From an uncultured Clostridia bacterium (GTDB taxonomy: Bacteria > Bacillota > Clostridia > Christensenellales > Borkfalkiaceae): 64,000 bases of DNA. Each line of letters starts with the position of its first letter. Position 1 is the stretch's first letter. The stretch is taken from contig CANQMX010000001.1 in NCBI GenBank assembly GCA_947625095.1, forward strand, positions 62,001 to 126,000. The letters run 5' to 3'. Below, one piece after another: positions 56,496 to 64,000 of this stretch. The notes below the pieces were generated by a model that saw only the letters and a program-made list of their open reading frames with translations, did not search any database and had not been told where the DNA came from. Both the position numbers and the translations under genes were made by a program.

Positions 56496-59042
56496 TTATT
56501 TTTTGGGTTTTTCCTTCTTATTTTTCTTGCCTTTCAGGCTGCCGAGGTCAACCTCCTCCACCGTCTTATCGGCGGGCTTCACCACAAACAGCACCACAAT
56601 GGCGATGGCGAGCACGCCCGAAATGGAGAACAGCACCACCGAAGTCACGTTATTTTCCAGCCAATCGCTCTTGGCGGGGATGTAGTCGTAGGGGTTGCGC
56701 ACTTCCACGACCTCGTAGTAATTCTGCGCCTCGGGAGTGCCGCCCACGGGTTTGGAGAGGTCGTAATAGGTCATCTTCAACACATAGTAGCCCGATCTCT
56801 GCGGCACAAAGGAGAGCGAACTATCGGGATTCCAATGGTGGTCGTTATCTGTATCCGCCCATTCCTCGTCGCCCTCGGCGATGTCCTCGTTGTACTCCTT
56901 GATCTCCACAAGGCAGTCCTTAAAGCTGTCCTCCGCGTACTGCTTGGCGTTCTCCACAAATTCGGAGTAGCCGGGCGCTTGGGTATCCGCGGGCAGTTTT
57001 TCCGTGTTGAAGTAGTACAGCGTGTACTCCTTGATGTTGCTTCCGAGGTCGATGATCTCGAAGTCCTCGAAGGTGAACGAAGTTCCGCGGGAGGCGGGGT
57101 CTTGTTCCCCGGGTTCGGTGACGTCCGCGCCGTTGTAGGCGACGTCGAATTCAAAGGTGGGGATCTTATCGATGTCCCAGATGTTCGAGGTGGTCACATC
57201 CACAAGTTCGCCGTCCACATAGTATTTCATCGCGTTGCCCGCGGCGTCGCTTGCGAACACCTTAAAGGCGTAGTGCCCTTCGAGGTCTATTTCAAAGCGC
57301 AGGTTGTTGTAGCGCAGGCTGGATTCGGTGGAAGCCGAAGTGCTCGAATTTTCCTTCTTGTAACTGATGGTAAAGCGCAGGTTGCGGTAATCCGCATAGT
57401 TGCTCGCGATGAGGCCGCGGAAGGAGGGCAGATAGATGTACGCCCCGTTGCCCGCGCTCGTCTTTTCGTTTGCCGCAACATCTTTGAGCGCCTTATTGTA
57501 CGCCTCGACCGCCCCCGTCAATGTTGCATCGTCCTTATTCCCTTTGTCCGTGTCGTTTGCCGTCAAGCCCACATAGTACGGGCCGATGGGCGCCTCGCGG
57601 TTATCGTTGTTCACCACGGGAATGGCGGGGATAGCCTTTTCCGTGTTTTCCGCGTCCACGCCATCAACCGTCTTTTCCGTGCCCGCCAGATACCACGAGA
57701 GATACACATACCCGTATTTGTCCTTTTCGTCCGAAGTGAACCTGCCGTCCTCGAGGCGGTAGCGGATGGATACATACTGCGTCTCCTGTGCGCCGCCGTC
57801 GTCGGTGGGCATAAAGTAGACGGAAGTCGTCAGTTTTTTGTAGTCATCGTCGGTGGGCACAACGTATTTGCCCGCATTGTCCTTATCGGCGCTGAGCATA
57901 CAGTACTCGCCGTTGGAATCGACGGAGCTGTCGCACACGTCGATGGCCTTCCAGGTGATGCTGTACTTCTGTCCGAGCGAGAAGCCGTAGAGTTCCTCGT
58001 TGAGCACCAACACGGCGTCTGCGTCGTCCTCCACGCGGTAGTTGTCGCCCGATTTTTTCAGCTCAAACGTCTGCCCGTTGAGCTCGCGCATCCGCACGCA
58101 CTGGTCTACCCGCTTGTATGTCGTCCCCTCCGGAGCAGTGGGAGCGGCCGCAAGTTCGGTGTGGAAGGAGATGGGCGTGGAGGGCGTGGAACTCGCCGAG
58201 GAGCGGTATTCGAGGTAGTTCCCGCCGATGTTGGTGAAGTTGGAAAGTTCGATGGAGGTCTCTCCCACCGAGACCGTCACGCTGAATTCGCCGGGGTTAG
58301 TCCCTTCGCCGAGGGCAATGGTGATGTTCTTTGCAACGTCCGCCGCGGCGATCTTGTCCTCGGCAAACACAACGCCCGCAAATTTATCCGTCTCTTCCGC
58401 GTCGTCGTCCTTGTCCTTTTCGGCGGCGTGCGCTTCGGCATTCTTGACGCCCACTCTCAAACCGCCCTCATTTTCGGGGTCGGGCGCGAACACGATGGAG
58501 TTGGTGGATTTTGCGGCCTTGCTGATGTTCTCCTCCGCACTGTCAAAGGAAATTTCGTAGCGGTCGAAGAAGATGACCTGCTCTGTCGAAAAGTGGCAAG
58601 TTGAGCACTCGTCATTCACACTATCCAATGTTGCGCCGCAGCGCGGACAGGAATATTTGGTTTGATTTTCCACACGGATTTCCTCGGGCACGGTGGGCGC
58701 AAAGGCAAACGTCATGGAAAAGTACGCATCCTCCGACGCGGGCTTGCCTTGCGTGTCCTCGGTGGCGACGCGCCATTTCAGCGCAAGGTCGCGGCGATAG
58801 TACACATTTCCGTCGTTGTGGAATGTGAATTGCAGGAAGCGGCTTTCCGCTTCCGCCGTTCCTTCATTTTCGGAGACCCCCACAGTGCCGCCCGAACCTT
58901 CGGAGAAGATGGTGGTGGTCGCATAATCGATGGCGTCCGCCCTGCCGCCGCGCAGCGGCGTCATCAGCACAACGCCCAAAAGGATCGCCGCGATGAGGGC
59001 GAACGCGAGAATGATGATCGAACGAATTTTAACTTTACTCAT
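56496..59042 (-). CDS. Large secreted, C-terminally membrane-anchored surface protein with internal 4-Cys ribbon
   Basis: N-terminal signal sequence, C-terminal TM plus Lys-rich tail; internal YSCPRCGATLDSVNDECSTCHF. Confidence 0.7.
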   Translation of the reverse strand: MSKVKIRSIIILAFALIAAILLGVVLMTPLRGGRADAIDYATTTIFSEGSGGTVGVSENEGTAEAESRFLQFTFHNDGNVYYRRDLALKWRVATEDTQGKPASEDAYFSMTFAFAPTVPEEIRVENQTKYSCPRCGATLDSVNDECSTCHFSTEQVIFFDRYEISFDSAEENISKAAKSTNSIVFAPDPENEGGLRVGVKNAEAHAAEKDKDDDAEETDKFAGVVFAEDKIAAADVAKNITIALGEGTNPGEFSVTVSVGETSIELSNFTNIGGNYLEYRSSASSTPSTPISFHTELAAAPTAPEGTTYKRVDQCVRMRELNGQTFELKKSGDNYRVEDDADAVLVLNEELYGFSLGQKYSITWKAIDVCDSSVDSNGEYCMLSADKDNAGKYVVPTDDDYKKLTTSVYFMPTDDGGAQETQYVSIRYRLEDGRFTSDEKDKYGYVYLSWYLAGTEKTVDGVDAENTEKAIPAIPVVNNDNREAPIGPYYVGLTANDTDKGNKDDATLTGAVEAYNKALKDVAANEKTSAGNGAYIYLPSFRGLIASNYADYRNLRFTISYKKENSSTSASTESSLRYNNLRFEIDLEGHYAFKVFASDAAGNAMKYYVDGELVDVTTSNIWDIDKIPTFEFDVAYNGADVTEPGEQDPASRGTSFTFEDFEIIDLGSNIKEYTLYYFNTEKLPADTQAPGYSEFVENAKQYAEDSFKDCLVEIKEYNEDIAEGDEEWADTDNDHHWNPDSSLSFVPQRSGYYVLKMTYYDLSKPVGGTPEAQNYYEVVEVRNPYDYIPAKSDWLENNVTSVVLFSISGVLAIAIVVLFVVKPADKTVEEVDLGSLKGKKNKKEKPKK

Positions 59043-59175
59043 GGGACACTGCTCCATACGGGCGAAGCCGCCCGATACTATCCTTTTATCTATCCTATAT
59101 ATTGTACACAAAAATTTTTTCGCCGTCAAGCGGTATTTCGCCTGTTCTGCGAGAAAATCACAAATTTCCGCCCGA

Positions 59176-59880
59176 TTACACGATTTTCGTCGCCGCGGCG
59201 AGGTCGAAAAGGCTCCAAGGCGCTTCGTTTTCGGGCGGCGCGGCAAGAAAGCGCATCCTCTCCTTGCTCACGGGGTGGGTGAAGGCGAGGGAATACGCCC
59301 ACAGCGCAAGTTTGCCCTTGCGCGCGTGTTCGCCGCCGTAGCGCATATCGCCGAACACGGGGTGGGAGACGCCCGCCATCTGCACGCGGATCTGGTGGCT
59401 TCTGCCCGTGTGCAGTTTGATGTCGGCAAGCGCGTACCCGCCCTTTGCCTCCAACACGCGGTATTCGAGGGAGGCGAGTTTTGCCCCCTCCGTGCCCTGC
59501 GGGCAGAGGTAAACCATGTTGTTGACGGCGTTTTTCTTGATATAATTTACGAGTTTCCCGCTCTCCGGCTCGGGCGTGCCATGGAGAACGGCGAGGTATT
59601 TCTTTTCGAAGTCCCCCGTCTTCATCTGCTCGGTGAGGCGCGCCGCCGCCTTGCTCGTCTTTGCGAACACCATCACGCCGCCCGTGGGGCGGTCGAGGCG
59701 GTGCACCAGCCCCAAGTAGACGTTGCCGGGCTTTTGGTACTTCTCCTTGATGTACGCCTTCAAAATATCCAGCAGGTTTTCATCCTTGCTGTCGTCGGGG
59801 CAGGAGGCAAGGTTTTGCTCCTTCAAAACGACGATGATGTGGTTGTCCTCAAAGAGGATGTCCTTTTCGATGTCAGTCAT
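59176..59880 (-). CDS. RluA-family pseudouridine synthase
   Basis: LGLVHRLDRPTGGVMVFAKTSKAA, LHTGRSHQIRVQMAGVSHPVFGDMRYG. Confidence 0.93.
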   Translation of the reverse strand: MTDIEKDILFEDNHIIVVLKEQNLASCPDDSKDENLLDILKAYIKEKYQKPGNVYLGLVHRLDRPTGGVMVFAKTSKAAARLTEQMKTGDFEKKYLAVLHGTPEPESGKLVNYIKKNAVNNMVYLCPQGTEGAKLASLEYRVLEAKGGYALADIKLHTGRSHQIRVQMAGVSHPVFGDMRYGGEHARKGKLALWAYSLAFTHPVSKERMRFLAAPPENEAPWSLFDLAAATKIV

Positions 59881-60727
59881 GGAAAATTCCTCCCGCGCCG
59901 CAGGGGAGCGGCACGCCTTCCGCAGTGGGCAGCCCCACCTCGTACGCCTCCACCCTGCCCTTGCGCCCGCCGAGGGCGAGCGTCAGAATGTTGGCAAGCA
60001 CCGTGGGTTGCAGCCCCGTCGTGTAACTGTTGATGAGGAAGAAGAGCGGCTCGTCCGCGAGCACATTCCCGCACATCTCCACGAAGGAGAAGATCTCATC
60101 CTCGATCTTCCACATTTCGCCGTTCGGCCCTCTGCCGTAGGAGGGCGGGTCCATCACGACGGCGTCGTAGCGGTTGCCCCTACGAATTTCGCGGGCGACG
60201 AACTTTTTGCAGTCGTCCACGATGTAGCGGATGCCCGAAGTGATGCCCGAGAGGCGCGCATTTTCGCCCGCGCGCTCCACCATGCCCTTGGCGGCATCCA
60301 CATGGGTGACCTCCGCGCCCGCCTTCGCGAGGGCGACGCTCGCCCCGCCCGTGTAGGCAAAGAGGTTCAAAACTTTGATCTTGCGCCCCGCGTTTTTGAC
60401 GAGGGCGGATGTCCTCTCCCAATTGACGGCCTGCTCGGGGAACAGCCCCGTGTGCTTGAAGCCCATCGGCTTTATTTTGAAGGTGAGATCGCCATACGAG
60501 ATGTTCCAACTTTCGGGGATGGGATTTTTGAATTCCCACGCGCCGCCACCCCTCTCGCTGCGGCGGTAGACGGCGTCGCAGCCGAGGGAGAAGAGTTCTT
60601 GCTTCGCCCGCCAGATGACCTGCGGATCGGGGCGGAGGAGGCGCACCTTGCCCCACCGCTCCAACTTATATCCGTCGCCCGTGGCGATCACCTCAAAATC
60701 CTTCCAGCCGTCCGCCAATTTTATCAT
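59873..60727 (-). CDS. Class I SAM-dependent methyltransferase (RlmI/RlmK-like)
   Basis: KVLNLFAYTGGASVALAKAGAEVTHVDAAKGMVERAGENARLSG, VMDPPSYGRG. Confidence 0.88.
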   Translation of the reverse strand: MIKLADGWKDFEVIATGDGYKLERWGKVRLLRPDPQVIWRAKQELFSLGCDAVYRRSERGGGAWEFKNPIPESWNISYGDLTFKIKPMGFKHTGLFPEQAVNWERTSALVKNAGRKIKVLNLFAYTGGASVALAKAGAEVTHVDAAKGMVERAGENARLSGITSGIRYIVDDCKKFVAREIRRGNRYDAVVMDPPSYGRGPNGEMWKIEDEIFSFVEMCGNVLADEPLFFLINSYTTGLQPTVLANILTLALGGRKGRVEAYEVGLPTAEGVPLPCGAGGIFHD

Positions 60728-60816
60728 GTTCCTATTATAGCGGCGGCGGAAAAATTTGTAAAGCAAAACGCGCGCCCTCTTCAAAAACTCTTCCCTCTCT
60801 TATTTTGTTTTCCGTT

Positions 60817-60883
60817 TTATCCCTCCGCCCCGCGCGCTGTCCCCCCCCTTCGGGGGGGGACAGCGCGCGGGGCGGAGGGATAA
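60817..60883. repeat. Perfect 32-bp-arm hairpin with 3-nt loop (TTC)
   Basis: ttatccctccgccccgcgcgctgtcccccccc-ttc-ggggggggacagcgcgcggggcggagggataa. Confidence 0.97.
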
Positions 60884-61108
60884 TTTTTTTGGCGCGCCCG
60901 CATTTTTGCGCCCTTCCCCGCCGCCGTTCTCAATTTTATTTTACCATTTCCCGCGCAAAAACGCGGGCGCATATGACAACTTTTTTACAAAAATTTTTGA
61001 AAAATTTTTTGGGGAAGATACACTACTTCGGCGCGTTGCGCCTCGTGCCGCGCTTAGTAGACGAATAGTGCGCGCGGGGCAGAATGACGCGAAAAACCGA
61101 GCGCGGGC

Positions 61109-61137
61109 AAGATACGCTCGCTGCGCTCGGTATGAGG
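61109..61137 (+). repeat. P1 element, minimal core (AAGATACGCTCGCTGCGCTCGGTATGAGG)
   Basis: Conserved P1 ends. Confidence 0.8.
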
Positions 61138-61400
61138 AAAGGCAGCAGAATGAGGAATGCCTCCCCACCACCGCCTACGGCGGAGCCGTCTCGGGCGGGT
61201 AGAAACCCGCCCTACTGCGCGGCTGTGCCGCTTGTGCCGCCCTTGGTCAAAAATGGTGCGGGCGGGACGGTCACCGTTCGCGCCTTCCGATGCGCTCACT
61301 CACCGCGGAACGCCTCGCACAGCCCACAGGGCTGATGCCCATGGTGCGTTCCGCGACCTCCAAAGGAGGGTAGGCCTTGCAAGACGGACTGCGTTGTTCG

Positions 61401-61470
61401 GGATTCTTCTTCTCCCTACTTCGCGCTACGCGCTCGTGCCGCGCTTAATAGACAATGGTGCGCGCGGGGC
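61401..61470 (+). repeat. P2 dispersed repeat (short variant)
   Basis: ggattcttcttctccctacttcgcgctacgcgctcgtgccgcgctta... Confidence 0.85.
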
Positions 61471-61590
61471 GCGTGCCGCCGGCGCATAGCGTCGGCGGCA
61501 GCTGGCTCGGTATGAGGAAGTGCAGCAGAGTGGCACCCCTTCTGTCACCTGCGGTGACACCCACCCCTCCAAGTCGAACTGCGTTGTTCG

Positions 61591-61647
61591 GGATTCTTCA
61601 CGTCCCCGCCCGCGGCACAGCCGCGGGCGGGGACGTGAAGAATGACG
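61591..61647. repeat. P2-end hairpin variant GGATTCTTCACGTCCCCGCCCGCGG-CACAG-CCGCGGGCGGGGACGTGAAGAATGAC
   Basis: Perfect 23-bp arms 61593-61615 / 61621-61643. Confidence 0.93.
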
Positions 61648-61666
61648 CGTAGACCCGAACGCGGGC

Positions 61667-61686
61667 AAGATACGCTCGGTATGAGG
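61667..61686 (+). repeat. P1 element, stemless (AAGATACGCTCGGTATGAGG)
   Basis: Conserved P1 ends fused with no palindrome. Confidence 0.75.
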
Positions 61687-61824
61687 AAGGGCGACGGCGA
61701 TATACGGGATTGCGGAGATATGAGGGGAGCGGCGGCAGGAGGAAATGTTCTATGTCGTACGGAAATTGCATGATTTTCCGATACAAAAAACCGCCCCGAA
61801 AGGCGGCTTGCGATTTTTTGTTTT

Positions 61825-62052
61825 TTACGGCGCTTGCCTTTTGCCGTCCGCGCCCTCCAGCCCGACGAGCACATCGAGCGAAATTCCGTAAAACGCGGCG
61901 AGCACCATGCAATCGCGGACATTGGGAATGTGCTTGTTGCTCTCCCACCGGCTGATATTCTGTTGTTTAAGCCCCGTCTTTTGGGCGAGTTCGTTTTGGG
62001 AAAGCCCCGCCCACTCGCGTTGCTCTTTGAGCGCACGACCGATATCTATCAT
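61825..62052 (-). CDS. XRE-family HTH transcriptional regulator
   Basis: GRALKEQREWAGLSQNELAQKTGLKQQNISRWESNKHIPNVRDCMVLAAFYGISLDVLVGLEG. Confidence 0.92.
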   Translation of the reverse strand: MIDIGRALKEQREWAGLSQNELAQKTGLKQQNISRWESNKHIPNVRDCMVLAAFYGISLDVLVGLEGADGKRQAP

Positions 62053-62101
62053 ATTTTCCTCGCAATTATTTTTACACGATTTCGGATAAAAAATGCTTGA
62101 C

Positions 62102-62144
62102 TTACACGTTATTGTGTAATATGATTGATTACACAATTTCGTGT
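62102..62144. promoter_or_regulatory. Paired operator-like sites ACACGTTATTGTGT (62104-62117) and ACACAATTTCGTGT (62131-62144)
   Basis: Two related inverted repeats 27 bp apart between the divergent XRE and Cys-rich genes. Confidence 0.7.
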
Positions 62145-62155
62145 GGAGGTGAGCT

Positions 62156-62404
62156 ATGGAAAAATATTGTTGGAGTTGCGGAAACTTTCGCCCGTTCTAT
62201 ACAAAGGGATTTTGCTGTTTTACAAAGACGGACTACGGCACTTGCTCTTTGCGGACGCACGTCAAGGAAAAGCACGAAACGTGCGAATTTTGGAGGATGC
62301 GTCCCCACTCCTATCCCGTAAAAAATGCCGTCATCGTGCGCAGTTTGGAAGAGGCGCTTGTGCATATTGCCGCGATCAAAGAAATTTTGGAGGATAAAAA
62401 ATAA
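62156..62404 (+). CDS. Small Cys-rich protein, unknown function
   Basis: RBS GGAGGTGAGCT then MEKYCWSCGNFRPFYTKGFCCFTKTDYGTCS...KHETCEFWRM. Confidence 0.8.
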   Translation: MEKYCWSCGNFRPFYTKGFCCFTKTDYGTCSLRTHVKEKHETCEFWRMRPHSYPVKNAVIVRSLEEALVHIAAIKEILEDKK

Positions 62405-62427
62405 AAGCCCCTTCGCCGAGAAGGGGG

Positions 62428-62489
62428 AAGATACACTCTCCAGCCGCCCGCCGACGCATAGCGTCGGCGGGCGGCTGGCTCGGTATGAG
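62428..62489 (+). repeat. P1 element, stem CCAGCCGCCCGCCGACGC-ATA-GCGTCGGCGGGCGGCTGG
   Basis: AAGATACACTCT...CTCGGTATGAG ends; perfect 18-bp arms. Confidence 0.93.
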
Positions 62490-62506
62490 TAAAGGCGGCG
62501 GAGTGA

Positions 62507-62612
62507 CACCCCTTCCGTCACCTGCGGTGCCACCCACCCCTTAGAGGGGTGGGCAAGAATTGCCCCTCCCCCTGTATCCCCCTCCCCGCGGCTTTGCCGC
62601 GGGGAGGGGGAT
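62507..62612 (+). repeat. P4 plus GC-rich hairpin module (CCTTCCGTCACCTGCGGTG...CCCCCTCCCCGCGGCTTTGCCGCGGGGAGGGGG)
   Basis: Matches modules at 14451-15117. Confidence 0.85.
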
Positions 62613-62642
62613 AAGATACACTCGCTACGCTCGGTATGAGGA
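62613..62642 (+). repeat. P1 element, minimal core (AAGATACACTCGCTACGCTCGGTATGAGG)
   Basis: Conserved P1 ends. Confidence 0.8.
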
Positions 62643-62735
62643 GGCGGCAGTATGAGGAATACCTCCCCACCACCGCCTACGGCGGAGCCTCCCCTCCATA
62701 GGAGGGTAGGCCTTGCAAGACGGACTGCGTTGGTC

Positions 62736-62814
62736 GAGATTCTTCTTCTCCCTACTTCGCGCTACGCGCTCGTGCCGCGCTTAGTAGACAATCGTGCGCG
62801 CGGGACAGAATGAC
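62736..62814 (+). repeat. P2 dispersed repeat
   Basis: gagattcttcttctccctacttcgcgctacgcgctcgtgccgcgcttagtagacaatcgtgcgcgcgggacagaatgac. Confidence 0.9.
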
Positions 62815-62834
62815 GCGAAAAACCGAGCGCGGGC

Positions 62835-62863
62835 AAGATACACTCGCTACGCTCGGTATGAGG
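62835..62863 (+). repeat. P1 element, minimal core
   Basis: AAGATACACTCGCTACGCTCGGTATGAGG. Confidence 0.8.
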
Positions 62864-62881
62864 GTCGAACTGCGTTGTTCT

Positions 62882-62915
62882 GGATTCTTCGGTCGCTACG
62901 CTCCCTCAGAATGAC
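62882..62915 (+). repeat. P2 short form GGATTCTTCGGTCGCTACGCTCCCTCAGAATGAC
   Basis: P2 ends without the long internal segment. Confidence 0.85.
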
Positions 62916-62953
62916 GCGGAGGACAAGGGTGTGGGGGATATGGGAAGATGCAC

Positions 62954-63175
62954 TACTTCGCGCTACGCGCTTGTGCCGCGCTTAGCGGAAAGCAATGTCA
63001 TGTTTCGACTACGCTCAACATGACGTATTGGTGCGGGGGGACGGGGTTACTTTCTGAAAATTTCGGCTACTGCGCGCTACGGGCTTGTGCCGCGCTTAGT
63101 AGAAAGCAATGTCATGTTTCGACTACGCTCAACATGACGTATTGGCGCGGGGGACGAGGTTACTTTCTGAAAATG
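62954..63175. repeat. Two tandem about 113-bp units, each with the P3 palindrome GTCATGTTTCGACTACGCTCAACATGAC (62997-63024, 63111-63138)
   Basis: Near-identical direct repeats, including gttactttctgaaaat from the end of the adjacent CDS. Confidence 0.93.
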
Positions 63176-64000
63176 AGGACGTTGAAACTGCGGGGGGGCA
63201 GGGTCAATTTGCGGGGAGCGGTGGGCGCGACCTCGACGGGGACGATCTTTTCCGGCTCTTCCAACGTGTTGTAATCCTTCAAGTCGCCCTCCATGCGGAT
63301 GATGTTGGTAAGTTCCCCTACCTCGAAATCCGCCTCGACTTCGGCTTCGACTTCCTCGTCGCCCGCGTTTGTGACCTTCACGAAAATCAAATTGCCGCGC
63401 TCCGTCGCAGAGGCGTATACCTTTTCCGCATCCGTACTCACCTTGAACGACGTATCGCCCGTGTACAGACTGTAAAGTTTCTGAACATAATAACTCGCCG
63501 AGCCGTACGCCGTTTTGCCGTTGAACCAGATGAGGTTGGGACACCACTGCTGGTAGTTGAGGCGGGCGAAGAGCGGCGCAAACGACTTCATGACGACGAC
63601 ATCGGCGTTGCGCTCCATGCCCGTCATGAACGCCGATTCGGCGAGCGCGCCCTCCCAGCAGTTGGACTGCGGCGCGTTGAAGAGAGCCGCCCCCGAACCC
63701 GGCACATGGCAGGCGTATTCGCCCGCGTACACCTTGCCGACGCGGGGATATTTATCGTACATCGTCACGTTGTCGTACATCCACTGCGGCGGAACGTAGA
63801 AGTGCTCATCTGCGCAATAGATAAAGTTGGGATTCTTTTCGAGATTTTCGCGCGTCCACTTCCACGCGCTCTCGTAACTTTCCGTGCCCACGGTCGGGCC
63901 GACCGTGCCGACGATCTTGATCCCGGGATAGACCGCGTGGATGCGTTTTTCAAACAGCTCGAACCGCTTGTAGAATTCGTTGGGGCGCTCCACGCCGTCC
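63160..64000 (-). CDS. GH51-like alpha-L-arabinofuranosidase, C-terminal part, truncated by window end
   Basis: PNEFYKRFELFEKRIHAVYPGIKIVGTVGP...AESAFMTGMERNADVVVMKSFAPLFAR...WCPNLIWFNG; C-terminal LPPRSFNVL. Confidence 0.88.
   Translation of the reverse strand, partial: DGVERPNEFYKRFELFEKRIHAVYPGIKIVGTVGPTVGTESYESAWKWTRENLEKNPNFIYCADEHFYVPPQWMYDNVTMYDKYPRVGKVYAGEYACHVPGSGAALFNAPQSNCWEGALAESAFMTGMERNADVVVMKSFAPLFARLNYQQWCPNLIWFNGKTAYGSASYYVQKLYSLYTGDTSFKVSTDAEKVYASATERGNLIFVKVTNAGDEEVEAEVEADFEVGELTNIIRMEGDLKDYNTLEEPEKIVPVEVAPTAPRKLTLPPRSFNVLIFRK

Overview
This 64 kb window is high-GC bacterial chromosome, probably from a Clostridia-type Firmicute; that assignment is inferred from gene content and sigma-A-like promoters. 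Most of it is ordinary housekeeping sequence. Main loci: a nucleoside/deoxyribose salvage operon (deoC-deoD-deoB-cdd-5'-nucleotidase-pdp); an IS30-type insertion sequence; a type IIA topoisomerase pair; hemW; lepA; ilvA-ridA; glycogen phosphorylase; a three-gene [FeFe]-hydrogenase operon; a peptide-type ABC substrate-binding protein; three tandem YbhN/UPF0104-type flippase-like membrane proteins; an HxlR/cupin/SnoaL/flavo-ferredoxin/SirTM-like sirtuin cluster; mgtE; adenine deaminase; an ABC ATPase-permease fusion; an InlB-repeat lipoprotein with a divergent XRE regulator; a Zn/Cd-type P-ATPase with an ArsR regulator; feoAB; two RluA-type synthases; a large anchored surface protein; and the C-terminal part of a GH51-like arabinofuranosidase. 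No rRNA, tRNA or CRISPR array was recognised. The least explained signal is intergenic. A family of palindromic elements has conserved ends (AAGATWCRCTC...TCGGWATGAGG) and a stem that differs in sequence at almost every copy yet stays perfectly self-complementary. Two copies are arrays of tandem half-hairpins capped by one complete hairpin. Other intermixed families are GGATTCTTC...AGAATGAC, GTCATGTT...AACATGAC, and GC-rich hairpins with perfect arms up to 32 bp. Other notable observations are an 80-bp tandem duplication that created a 27-codon ORF overlapping the parC-like start codon, and paired palindromic operators at two XRE-type loci.
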